Part shown: piece after piece, positions 8,901 through 16,179 of the stretch
Layout of the letters: each line of letters opens with the position of its first letter
Numbering within the stretch: the stretch's first letter is position 1
Source: Flavobacterium sp. HSC-61S13
GTDB lineage: Bacteria > Bacteroidota > Bacteroidia > Flavobacteriales > Flavobacteriaceae
Length of the DNA stretch: 64,000 bases
Assembly (NCBI RefSeq): GCF_024171535.1
Contig: NZ_JALJZV010000010.1
Span: forward strand, 79,220 to 143,219
Direction: 5' to 3'
Notes under the pieces: generated by a model
The model's database searches: none
What the model saw: only the letters and a program-made list of their open reading frames with translations
What the model was told of the DNA's origin: nothing
Program-made: the position numbers and the translations under genes

Positions 8901-8992
8901 ATGACGTGCAACAAAACATCAAAGAAGATGTATCGATGACCCACCGCGCGCCGTATCCGCAGGAAAGTGGATTGCCTAGACATCGAATGTAA
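5948..8992 (+). CDS. dnaE2: DnaE2-like DNA polymerase III alpha subunit (error-prone C-family polymerase)
   Basis: 1014 residues, shorter than replicative DnaE1 (about 1160 or more) and typical of DnaE2. An N-terminal PHP domain starts MYLNCHSFHSLRYGT. Its first metal motif is degenerate, with N where the first His of HxH is expected. The polymerase core contains GRGSGANSIVSYCLGITD and the catalytic PPDFDIDW near residue 345, followed by fingers, a helix-hairpin-helix region and a short C-terminal part. It probably extends from lesions in cooperation with the Y-family polymerase. It is co-transcribed with dinB (6-bp gap) and closely followed by a nuclease gene. The replicative dnaE is presumably elsewhere in the genome. 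Confidence 0.88.
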   Translation: MYLNCHSFHSLRYGTIPLTDLVQQAVACQVKVLALTDINTVTGIYDFIQACQQVEIKPLIGMEFRDKQQLRYIGLAKNAQGLAAMNRFLTAHNFNGEPLPFVAPELEGVYIIYPLENVPIDLKSNEYIGIRPEQLSLLVDKKWQVLQHKMVVLQPVTFRTKKEFNLHKILRAIDTNVLLSKLTESDYCATTDFMIDQETLLSQYTPFPDILANTEHIINSCHFEFEFKKPKNKKFYTNNRQSDMALLTRLAHQGLITRYGANHPQAKARVEKELKVIDELQFSGYFLITWDIIRYSNSCGFLHIGRGSGANSIVSYCLGITDICPIELDLYFERFLNLNRKTPPDFDIDWSWKERDTILHYIFDRYGAEHVAFCGTNVEFKYRSIFREVGKVFGLPKEELDLLAKNPMAMHDSNSVVKYVQEYGMLLEKYPNQRSMHACGILISEEPLTNYTVLEMPPKGFPIVLFDMHIAEEIGFEKFDILSQRGIGHIDDSVKLIAKNRGIKVDIRNTALSKDEAICNTFLARGQTIGCFYIESPAMRGLLRRLNCDNYKTLVAASSIIRPGVAQSGMMKEYIFRHNYPDRFEYFHEVFKEQLGETYGIMVYQEDVIKIALYYGGLPAADGDILRRAMSGKGRSKSALQKVKDNFFACCAEKGHPQQLSEEIYRQIESFAGYSFCKAHSASYAVESYQSLYLKVHYPIEFMVAVINNQGGFYRTEVYVHEARMSGATIQNPCVNLSEYETTLYGVDVYLGLMHLEGLETKIAQFIVKERIQNGVFHSLEDFINRIPIGIEGIQILIFIGAFRFTGKSKNQLLVIARLILVNFKPENKHPTLMQEPIKEYQLPVLERSPFEDAFDEIELLSFPVSCTPFDLLQTLYRGNIMAKDLIYQHKKTVKMLAYLISRKHVPTKRGAMFFGTWIDAEGTYFDTAHFSDSLEKYPFQGGGCYLLLGTVEVDYHFPTITISKMAKMPFVADPRYDHAQKRPYDVQQNIKEDVSMTHRAPYPQESGLPRHRM

Positions 8993-9023
8993 CCCGAGAA
9001 TCGAATTACGAATTACGAAAAAA

Positions 9024-10397
9024 ATGAAAAAAACAGAATATGCCATAGTAGATATCGAAACCACCGGCGGCAATGCCGGTGGTAGTAGAATAACGGAAAT
9101 AGCCATCGTCATCCACAACGGAACTGAGGTCATTGACCGTTGGGAAACGCTGGTCAATCCACAAAAAGAGATACCGCTTCCGATTTTTGCTCTAACGGGT
9201 ATTAACGACGATATGGTACGCGATGCGCCGATCTTTGAGGATATAGCCGAAGAAGTATTGCAACGACTTGAAGGACGTATCTTTGTCGCGCATAATGTCA
9301 ATTTCGATTATTCTTTTATCCGACATGAATTAGCACAAGCGGGATTTACTTGGACTCCGAAAAAACTGTGTACCGTTCGGGCAACGCGAAAAATCAGACC
9401 GGGATTGGGTTCCTATAGTCTGGGCAATCTCTGCAATACACTAGACATCAATCTAGAACACCGACACCGCGCCGGCGGCGATGCCGATGCTACTGCCATC
9501 TTATTTTCGCGTTTGCTGTTGTGGGATGAAAACGGAGAAATCGATAAAATGATTAAAAAATCAGCGCCCGATCAACGCTTGCCTCCCAACCTCCCGCCTG
9601 AAGATTTTGAGCAATTACCCGAAAAAGCTGGAGTATATTATTTTTATGATCAATATAAAAAGGTGATTTATGTCGGCAAGGCCGTCAACCTCAAAAAACG
9701 GGTAGCTTCACATTTTACCGGTCATAATATCAATCCACAACGACAGCACTTTTTACGCGATATACACGCTATTTCCTATGAAGTATGCGGTACGGAACTC
9801 TTGGCATTACTGTTGGAATGTACCGAAATCAAAAAGCTATGGCCTACCTACAACCGGGCTTTAAAGCGATTTGATGCTAAATTCGGATTGTACCACTATG
9901 AAGCGCGTAACGGTTACCGCTATCTGGCCGTTGGAAAACTCAGTAAGTTTCAAGAATGCATCGAAGCGTTTGACTCCGAATATGCCGGTATTAATTTACT
10001 ATTGGGATTATCACAACAATTTGAAATTGATCCGCGATTCTGCAAATACGGTCTGCCTGCCGATGGTGAAGCTCCGCAACAATACAATATGGACGATTTA
10101 CCTGAAGTACAAGTCCACAACGAAAAAGTTCAAAATGCCCTCGATCAAATACAAAACAACCGACCGAGTTTTGCCCTTATAGACAAAGGTAGGACCGCCG
10201 ATGAACGCAGTTGTATTTGGGTCGAAAACGGCCACTTTTACGGTATGGGATATCTTCCCATGGACAGCACACTTAACGATATTGAAGAACTCAAAGATTA
10301 TATAACACCTTATAAAAGCAATCAATATATTATGCGATTGTTATATACCTATGCTCAGAAATATCCGAATAAAGTCAAGTTTAGTACGAAAGGGTAA
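9024..10397 (+). CDS. DnaQ-type 3'-5' exonuclease fused to a GIY-YIG (UvrC-like) nuclease
   Basis: I use ATG 9024 (457 residues), which starts right at the exonuclease fold. A start at 8967 would lie inside dnaE2 in another frame. Residues 1-165 form a DEDD exonuclease: AIVDIETTGG (D10, E12), HNVNFDYSFIRHEL and HRAGGDADATA. Around residues 185-270 is a GIY-YIG domain (AGVYYFYDQYKKVIYVGKA), as in UvrC and Cho. The remaining C-terminal region of about 180 residues has no motif I recognise. Similar DnaQ-UvrC fusions are known in other bacteria. Its place at the end of a damage-inducible polymerase operon suggests proofreading or incision during lesion processing, but this is inference. Confidence 0.88.
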   Translation: MKKTEYAIVDIETTGGNAGGSRITEIAIVIHNGTEVIDRWETLVNPQKEIPLPIFALTGINDDMVRDAPIFEDIAEEVLQRLEGRIFVAHNVNFDYSFIRHELAQAGFTWTPKKLCTVRATRKIRPGLGSYSLGNLCNTLDINLEHRHRAGGDADATAILFSRLLLWDENGEIDKMIKKSAPDQRLPPNLPPEDFEQLPEKAGVYYFYDQYKKVIYVGKAVNLKKRVASHFTGHNINPQRQHFLRDIHAISYEVCGTELLALLLECTEIKKLWPTYNRALKRFDAKFGLYHYEARNGYRYLAVGKLSKFQECIEAFDSEYAGINLLLGLSQQFEIDPRFCKYGLPADGEAPQQYNMDDLPEVQVHNEKVQNALDQIQNNRPSFALIDKGRTADERSCIWVENGHFYGMGYLPMDSTLNDIEELKDYITPYKSNQYIMRLLYTYAQKYPNKVKFSTKG

Positions 10398-10546
10398 CTT
10401 CTTCTATTTGCCATTATATATTCACCAATGAGGCGACTCCATGACAACCAATACATTACTGTTAAATATTTACTTTTAAAACACTATTTATCGCGCTTTT
10501 TTTGTAATTTTATTAGAAGATTAACACTAACCCTAAAAAAACGATT

Positions 10547-10942
10547 ATGGAAACAGTATCCCCTCAAACAAAGAGAAAACTATTTTTAAAATGGTTGCTG
10601 AGTACCTTGGTTTTTCTGTTCTTACTTACGGATAGTTTGGGAAAGTTGTTTCAGTTGGAAGAAGTTATGAAAGCCAGTGAAGCCTTGGGTTTTGATTCCA
10701 ATCAAATTACCACTATAGGTGTGCTTTTATTAGTTTGTTCGCTATTGTATATGATTCCGAAATATTCGGTTCTCGGTGCGATTTTGTTAACCGGTTATCT
10801 AGGTGGTGCCGTTGCTATACATATGCATGCACATCATCCTTTATACAGTCATACCCTATTTCCTGTTTATATCGGAGCGCTGCTTTGGTTGGGTTTGTAT
10901 TTTAGAAATAAAGCCGTAGTCCATCATATTTTAAAGCCGTAA
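10547..10942 (+). CDS. DoxX-like small membrane protein
   Basis: 131 residues with four hydrophobic segments (about 14-30, 55-70, 75-90 and 103-118). The order and the Gly/Lys pattern in the first helix (LTDSLGKLFQ) fit the DoxX_2 family. DoxX-type proteins are inner-membrane proteins linked to redox or detoxification functions. The specific role is unknown, and no neighbour suggests one. A near-consensus -7 box, TAATTTTA, lies at 10505-10512. Confidence 0.75.
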   Translation: METVSPQTKRKLFLKWLLSTLVFLFLLTDSLGKLFQLEEVMKASEALGFDSNQITTIGVLLLVCSLLYMIPKYSVLGAILLTGYLGGAVAIHMHAHHPLYSHTLFPVYIGALLWLGLYFRNKAVVHHILKP

Positions 10943-11049
10943 TCATGATATCCTATTAAGAATATCTAAAAAGCACAGCAATATTGACCGGACATAAAAC
11001 GGAGGGTTTTATCAAGGGATTGCCGTAAAAAGGTCTCTAAAAATATCGC

Positions 11050-11190
11050 TCAAAGCCATTCAGATCGCTCATCGGAAAAGCGATCGATGATTTTATACGC
11101 TTTACTCAATGAAGTTCCTCCTTTAAATATAGATGAAGTTGCACGTACATAGTTGTAAACGTCATTATTTTGATTTGATGTATAGAAAAC
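11050..11190 (-). pseudogene. Remnant of an AbiEii/AbiGii-type nucleotidyltransferase toxin
   Basis: The minus-strand frame between stops at 11193 and 11050 encodes a 46-residue piece containing SSIFKGGTSLSKAYKIIDRF followed by SDE. The KGGTsLSKaY-lI-RFSeD signature belongs to the nucleotidyltransferase fold of AbiEii/AbiGii toxins, the toxin half of type IV abortive-infection modules. The next catalytic part (EDIDL) is lost: the frame ends 8 residues after RFSDE. No start codon, antitoxin or C-terminus remains. It is read as a relic of a former defence module between the DoxX-like gene and the arsenic operon. Confidence 0.55.
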
Positions 11191-11201
11191 TTATATTTCT
11201 T

Positions 11202-12233
11202 TTACTTATAAAACCTTCCCTTCAACCACAAACTAACCCGTACCAAGCCAATCAATACCGGTACTTCCACTAAAGGACCAATCACACCGACAAAAGCTTG
11301 AGGCGAATGTATACCGAATACAGCAATGGCCACGGCGATAGCCAATTCAAAATTATTTCCGGTTGCCGTAAAGGAGATTGCAGCATTTTTATCGTAAGGT
11401 ACTTTCATCGATTTGTTGATAAAAAAACTGATGAAAAACATCAATATAAAGTAGATAACCAACGGTATGGCGACTTTTACCACTTGTACGGGCAATTGCA
11501 GCAGTTGTTCCCCTTTTAGACTAAACATCAATACAATGGTAAACAGTAGCGCATAAAGCGTAAAAGGCGAGATAAAGGGAATAAATTTTTGTTGATACCA
11601 CTTTGCTCCCTTAATTTTTGGTAAGTAATGTTGAGTCAAAAAGCCTGCTAAAAACGGAATGCCCAAATAAATCAATACACTTTGAAATACCGCGCTCATT
11701 TCTATCGAGACCTTGTAGGCTGCAAACCCAAAATGCGCAGGTAATACATTTATAAACAACCATACAAACGCGCTGTAAAACAACAGCTGAAACACGCTGT
11801 TTAGAGCTATCAGCAATGCTGCATATTCTCTGTTACCTTGAGCTAAATCGTTCCAAACAATAACCATCGCTATACAACGAGCTAGACCAATCAATATCAG
11901 TCCAACCATATAGTCCGGTTGATCGCGCAAAAAGATAATCGCTAAAACAAACATCAACACCGGTCCTACCAACCAGTTCAATACCAAAGAAAGACCGAGT
12001 ACTTTTTTATCTTTTAAAGCCCCGGGTAAGAGTTTATAATTTACCTTGGCTAAAGGCGGATACATCATGATAATCAATCCTATTGCCAACGGTATGTTGG
12101 TAGCTCCTATCGACCATTTTTCCATCACTGTCGAAATTTGCGGAAATCCGTTGCCCAACAATACTCCCAATCCCATGGCTAAAAAAATCCACAGGGTTAA
12201 ATAACGATCCAAAAATTTCATTCGTATGGACAT
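11202..12233 (-). CDS. acr3: ACR3-family arsenite efflux permease
   Basis: 343 residues and about ten transmembrane helices. GLARCIAMVIVWNDLAQGN carries the conserved ACR3 cysteine (C120) needed for arsenite transport. AISFTATGNNFELAIAVAIAVFG is a second family hallmark near the C-terminus. It exports As(III) (and perhaps Sb(III)) from the cytoplasm. ATG 12233 overlaps the end of arsC by 16 bp, and an alternative Met four codons later (12221) would still overlap by 4 bp, so translational coupling is likely either way. It is last in the arsR-controlled operon. Confidence 0.93.
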   Translation of the reverse strand: MSIRMKFLDRYLTLWIFLAMGLGVLLGNGFPQISTVMEKWSIGATNIPLAIGLIIMMYPPLAKVNYKLLPGALKDKKVLGLSLVLNWLVGPVLMFVLAIIFLRDQPDYMVGLILIGLARCIAMVIVWNDLAQGNREYAALLIALNSVFQLLFYSAFVWLFINVLPAHFGFAAYKVSIEMSAVFQSVLIYLGIPFLAGFLTQHYLPKIKGAKWYQQKFIPFISPFTLYALLFTIVLMFSLKGEQLLQLPVQVVKVAIPLVIYFILMFFISFFINKSMKVPYDKNAAISFTATGNNFELAIAVAIAVFGIHSPQAFVGVIGPLVEVPVLIGLVRVSLWLKGRFYK

Positions 12234-12853
12234 AAGTCTATTTTTTTTATCTGTGAGAAAACATAAAACATTTCGCTGGCAATTTGTACACTACAATCGG
12301 CGTAAACTGCCGCTTCATTTTCCGTTGAATCCGCTATTTTGGGATCTTCATAAGTAATCGGAATACGGCTTTTGGCTCCTACGACATAAGGACAACCGAC
12401 ATCGGCCTGCGAACAAGTCAAAACCGCGATAAAAGACGAAACCGGATTAAAAGCGTGATCGTATTTCTTAGAAAATCCAATTATAGGTAGTGCATTTTCC
12501 GCATATTTTATCGCATAAACAGGATTTGTTCCATCGGTCAACGCATCTATACACAACCCCTGATCAGATAAGGTCGACAGTATTGTCGATGCTATGCTGG
12601 TTTGTTCCGTACCTCCAGAATAACAAGTGACGTTGGCAATCCCATAATAATGCGCGGCTAACTGTGCCCAAACCTGCGCCAAAATACTTCGACGCGAATT
12701 GTGGGTACAGATAAAATTCAGATTGATACCCGCAACATCATACTGATTGAGCGTTATCATATCAATCAAAGGTTGCAGTGTTTTCTTGCGTTGAACTGAA
12801 ACAACCGAATTGGCATGCAGTTCCTCTATAAAATCAACTAAGGTGAGATACAT
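12218..12853 (-). CDS. arsC: Arsenate reductase, low-molecular-weight phosphatase type
   Basis: 211 residues. FICTHNSRRS contains the CX5R phosphate/arsenate-binding loop (C49, R55) of the low-molecular-weight tyrosine phosphatase superfamily. Two further cysteines occur in VLTCSQADVGCPYV, positions suited to a thioredoxin-coupled disulfide relay. It reduces arsenate to arsenite, which the downstream ACR3 permease exports. An N-terminal extension of about 40 residues precedes the catalytic loop, as is common in Bacteroidota homologues. It overlaps acr3 and lies 16 bp after the DUF6428 gene. Confidence 0.9.
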   Translation of the reverse strand: MYLTLVDFIEELHANSVVSVQRKKTLQPLIDMITLNQYDVAGINLNFICTHNSRRSILAQVWAQLAAHYYGIANVTCYSGGTEQTSIASTILSTLSDQGLCIDALTDGTNPVYAIKYAENALPIIGFSKKYDHAFNPVSSFIAVLTCSQADVGCPYVVGAKSRIPITYEDPKIADSTENEAAVYADCSVQIASEMFYVFSQIKKIDLCPYE

Positions 12854-12869
12854 AATTTAATCCTATATA

Positions 12870-13343
12870 CTAACAACAACCCGAGTTTGGATCACAAGAA
12901 TTGCCTGTACTACTCGACAAATCAGTTAATTTCATCGGTTGCTTAGCGGTGGGAATCCCACAGGCATCTTGAGCCAAACAAGCGGTTGTTTTGTTTTTTA
13001 GGATAAAATGCGTCCCATTAAACTCCAAATCATATTTTCCAATCGTCTCACTTTGATATTCGACCTCTATAACCGCATCTTCCATACCGAGCTTATCTTC
13101 GGATAGGCTAATAATGTGCGACAGTTTCGCCGGTTTCAGTCTGTGCTCAAAATCGTCCGCATTCCACAATTGAAAATTAACAGCCGTTTCATGCCTAACC
13201 ACTCCACCACAATCGATAAAGGTTTTGGTGATTTGGCCGACTTCAGTTACGTGAAAATGTTCGGGTACCCATTGTCCATTTTCCAATTGAAATGCGACGT
13301 TTTCTAAAGTGGGCAGGATTTTTTTAATTTCTGATAAATACAT
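12870..13343 (-). CDS. DUF6428 family protein of arsenic operons
   Basis: 157 residues without a signal peptide or membrane helix. The family is typically found next to arsC and acr3 in Bacteroidota, but its biochemical role is not established. A cysteine cluster ends the protein (GNSCDPNSGCC), with further cysteines nearby (CLAQDACG), so As(III) binding or a chaperone-like hand-over is plausible. It is the first structural gene after the second ArsR operator. Confidence 0.75.
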   Translation of the reverse strand: MYLSEIKKILPTLENVAFQLENGQWVPEHFHVTEVGQITKTFIDCGGVVRHETAVNFQLWNADDFEHRLKPAKLSHIISLSEDKLGMEDAVIEVEYQSETIGKYDLEFNGTHFILKNKTTACLAQDACGIPTAKQPMKLTDLSSSTGNSCDPNSGCC

Positions 13344-13398
13344 AATAATTTGTTTTATAGGTTTTGTTTTATACTTATTTGACCGATCTTTATTTAAT

Positions 13399-13414
13399 AT
13401 CGCAATATTACGAT
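13399..13414. promoter_or_regulatory. ArsR-type operator in front of DUF6428-arsC-acr3
   Basis: ATCGCAATATTACGAT is palindromic except for one base pair. It is identical to the site at 13786-13801 upstream of arsR. It lies between arsR and the DUF6428 gene, 56 bp upstream of the latter's start. This suggests the arsenic-resistance genes have their own ArsR-controlled promoter. Confidence 0.75.
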
Positions 13415-13441
13415 GTTAAAATATAAAAAAAGGCTATTAGT

Positions 13442-13771
13442 CTAACAGCAGCTGTTGTCGTTGATATCCTGATTAAAAAATCGATTGAAATCCGATTGAA
13501 ATTCTTTCCAAACGGCTGGGTCAATACAGTAACAAATCGATTTTCCCTCAATGCTGCCTTGAATGATGCCACTGCTTTTTAGTTCTTTTAGATGTTGCGA
13601 AATCGTTGCTTGTGCCAATCCCAACTCTTTGACCAAATCATTGCAAATACAAGTCTTTTGGTCGATGATGTATTGCAAAATTGCAATTCGCGCCGGATGC
13701 CCCAACACCTTAAATAGCGCTGCCAGTTGATTTTGCCCGTTTGTATACATTTCTGATTTCGTTATTCCCAT
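13442..13771 (-). CDS. arsR: ArsR/SmtB arsenite-responsive repressor
   Basis: I chose ATG 13771 (109 residues). An upstream in-frame Met at 13867 would read through the operator and adds a hydrophobic stretch foreign to the family. The winged helix includes LFKVLGHPARIAILQYI and the recognition helix LAQATISQHLKELKSSG. KTCICNDL carries the CxC arsenite sensor (C41, C43), equivalent to ELCVCDL of classical ArsR. The protein ends NSCC, which may add thiol ligands. It should release its operators when it binds As(III) or Sb(III). Confidence 0.92.
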   Translation of the reverse strand: MGITKSEMYTNGQNQLAALFKVLGHPARIAILQYIIDQKTCICNDLVKELGLAQATISQHLKELKSSGIIQGSIEGKSICYCIDPAVWKEFQSDFNRFFNQDINDNSCC

Positions 13772-13785
13772 AGCCGCATTTATAT

Positions 13786-13801
13786 ATCGCAATATTACGA
13801 T
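13786..13801. promoter_or_regulatory. ArsR-type operator upstream of arsR
   Basis: A second exact copy of ATCGCAATATTACGAT, 14 bp upstream of the chosen arsR start. It implies autorepression. Two identical 16-bp sites flanking the arsR gene in an AT-rich genome are unlikely by chance. Confidence 0.75.
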
Positions 13802-13949
13802 AATAAATTTAAACCTAAAAAAAATTATACATTTTTTATCATGAGTTTCCAATTTGAATAAATCCACTACACTTACTACGTATATTTTTAATACTTTTGA
13901 TTTGTACCTACCCTCACTTCGATCAATTCAACTTTAAACACCGCTATGG

Positions 13950-14795
13950 ATGAAATCAAAAAAGCAAGTCGTTCAAGTACAGCAACTGGACAAAAATATT
14001 CCGATTGAGTTTTTTCGAATTGAGGACAATTTTGATTTGTTCGACTTCAGTCAGCATTATCAATTTGATTTTTATCAGATTTTTTGGTTTATAGAAGTTA
14101 GCGATCAACAACAAGAAATTGACTTTATCGCCTATCCACTCGAGGCACAACAAATTTGGATTATCTATCCTGGACAAGTACATTATTTTGACCCCACTGC
14201 GGTATCGGGTTATTACCTTGCCATTGATAAAGATTATTTTCACCGTATTTTATTTCAAGAGGCCAAACAGCAAGGTTTTACTGAAAATGCGCCTTTAAAG
14301 TTTGAAGTCACCGCTAGCATGCGTCCTCTATTTGAGCATTTATCGCTATTGATAGAACAGGAGTTTCACGATCAACAACGCGCTAATGTTTTGGAAAAAT
14401 ACTTGGAATTATTAATCCTTCACTTACAGGATTTACCGGTATTACAACAGCGACATGTGACCATAGATGCGCGTATTCACAAACTGCTTGAATTGGTTGA
14501 ACTGCATTATATCAGCGAGCGAAAAAATGAATTTTATGCCGATAAAGTGGCGTTATCCGTCAAGCGCATGAATGAAATTTTATTGCGTTCCGTCGGCAAA
14601 AGTCTTAAACAACAGTTACAAGACCGTTTGCTGCTTGAAGCCAAACGCCTTGTGGGTTATAGCACCGATAATATCCAAGACATTTCAAATATATTGGGTT
14701 TCTCAGATGTGACGTATTTTAACCGTTTTTTTAAGAAACTGACCTTAGTAACCCCATTAGACTTTAGAGAACAGGTGAAGAAAGTGCAAGGATAG
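13950..14795 (+). CDS. AraC-family transcriptional regulator
   Basis: 281 residues. The N-terminal half resembles a cupin ligand-binding domain (aromatic-rich FYQIFWFIEV, then PGQVHYFDP). The C-terminal ~100 residues form the double helix-turn-helix: DKVALSVKRMNEILLRSVGK and then ISNILGFSDVTYFNRFFKKL. It lies 64 bp upstream of a Bcr/CflA drug exporter on the same strand, so control of that exporter is likely. The effector is unknown. Confidence 0.88.
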   Translation: MKSKKQVVQVQQLDKNIPIEFFRIEDNFDLFDFSQHYQFDFYQIFWFIEVSDQQQEIDFIAYPLEAQQIWIIYPGQVHYFDPTAVSGYYLAIDKDYFHRILFQEAKQQGFTENAPLKFEVTASMRPLFEHLSLLIEQEFHDQQRANVLEKYLELLILHLQDLPVLQQRHVTIDARIHKLLELVELHYISERKNEFYADKVALSVKRMNEILLRSVGKSLKQQLQDRLLLEAKRLVGYSTDNIQDISNILGFSDVTYFNRFFKKLTLVTPLDFREQVKKVQG

Positions 14796-14832
14796 CTCCT
14801 TTTTATATAAGTTTAAGCCGTTGATTTGAAAC

Positions 14833-14840
14833 TACCTTTG
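14833..14840 (+). promoter_or_regulatory. -7 box of the Bcr/CflA exporter gene
   Basis: TACCTTTG is an exact TAnnTTTG match, 19 bp upstream of the ATG at 14860. The -33 region has no clear TTG, which would fit a promoter depending on an activator such as the neighbouring AraC protein. Confidence 0.5.
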
Positions 14841-14859
14841 TATCCTCAAAAAAAAGAAC

Positions 14860-16053
14860 ATGGGACAATTAAAGAAAAATCAACTCGTTGTCGTGCTGAT
14901 TCTAGCACTGTTATCTGCTTTAGAACCCTTTAGCATTGATTTGTATTTACCGGGCTTTTTAAAGATGGCCAATTATTATCAGACGGATTTAAAATCCGTG
15001 CAGTTCTCCATATCTACGTTTTTAGCCGGTTTTGCAGTGGGACAATTATTTTGGGGAATCCTTTCGGATCGCTATGGACGAAAATGGCCAACCATCCTAT
15101 CACTACTGTTATTTATTGCAGCAACAGCAGCCTGTATTTACTCCAATAGTATTGAGCAATTTTGGGTGGCGCGCTTTTTCCAGGCTTTCGCCGGTTGTGC
15201 CGGAGTTGTTATTGCACGAGCTGTGGTCAATGAATATTTTGACGCGAGCAATACGATGCAGATTTTCTCGTTACTGGCCATCATATCCGGAGTAGCACCG
15301 ATCATCGGTCCAATTGCAGGAAATTTTCTAATCTCGCATTTTGAGTGGCAATCCACTTTTGTTACCCTACTGATATTGGGTATCATCTGTTTGTTAACCG
15401 TGGTGTTTTTCCTACCAGAAACCCGTATTAAGTCTGCCTCAAAACCCGTAAATCTACTCGGAGAGTTTAAAAAAATACTGCGGGTAAAAACCTTTTTAAA
15501 GTATACACTCATCGGTAGTTTAACCTATAGTATACTGATGATTTACTTGGCAAACGCACCCTATTTAATTATGGAATACGGAAAACTGTCCTCCAATGCA
15601 TTTAGTTATATTTTTGCTATAAACGCCATCGGTTTGATTTTCGGTGCTTGGTTCTCCAATTCGGTTTTGTCGCGTTGGTGGTCCGTACGTCAAGTCATAA
15701 AAGGAACGGTATTCGCAGCATTGGGTCTCAGTACTATTTTCTTATTGTTGTGTATTTACAAACAACCGATTGAAGCGATTTTGGTGTTGTTGTTCTTTTT
15801 GGAACTCAGTATGGGAATTTTATTCCCAACCACAACAAAACTAGCCTTGGAACCGTTTAATGAAAATAGCGGATCGGCATCTGCGTTATTGGGATCCCTT
15901 CAATTGGTGGTGACTTTCTTTATATCGGCAATTACCAATATAATTCCCGCAGATCTGTTGTTTTTAACGGGATTGGCCTTGTTTATTTGCCATATTCTAT
16001 ACGTAGTCTGCTTGATGATCCGTGAACCCAAGTTAGCTATACCATCAAATTAA
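14860..16053 (+). CDS. Bcr/CflA-type multidrug efflux MFS transporter
   Basis: 397 residues and about twelve transmembrane helices. It begins LILALLSALEPFSIDLYLPGF, the first-helix signature of the Bcr/CflA group. GILSDRYGRKWP is the cytoplasmic loop 2-3 motif A, and FFQAFAGCAGVVIARAVV is helix-4 motif B. It is a proton-coupled drug exporter of the inner membrane; the substrates are not predictable. Normal full length. The upstream AraC gene is its probable regulator. Confidence 0.92.
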   Translation: MGQLKKNQLVVVLILALLSALEPFSIDLYLPGFLKMANYYQTDLKSVQFSISTFLAGFAVGQLFWGILSDRYGRKWPTILSLLLFIAATAACIYSNSIEQFWVARFFQAFAGCAGVVIARAVVNEYFDASNTMQIFSLLAIISGVAPIIGPIAGNFLISHFEWQSTFVTLLILGIICLLTVVFFLPETRIKSASKPVNLLGEFKKILRVKTFLKYTLIGSLTYSILMIYLANAPYLIMEYGKLSSNAFSYIFAINAIGLIFGAWFSNSVLSRWWSVRQVIKGTVFAALGLSTIFLLLCIYKQPIEAILVLLFFLELSMGILFPTTTKLALEPFNENSGSASALLGSLQLVVTFFISAITNIIPADLLFLTGLALFICHILYVVCLMIREPKLAIPSN

Positions 16054-16179
16054 ACCGTATTTATCAGCAGTTGTTCATTAACTGGAAGCAATAATAAAAA
16101 TAGTATAGAGATTTGAAATACTGTGCTAATAAACATGATAAAACGGCATAGATATTGACTGTGCTATAGAAAACAAACT

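Noticed and set aside
8967..9023. Earlier start of the DnaQ-GIY-YIG gene
   Set aside because: It lies inside the dnaE2 coding end and adds 19 residues before the exonuclease fold; ATG 9024 is favoured.
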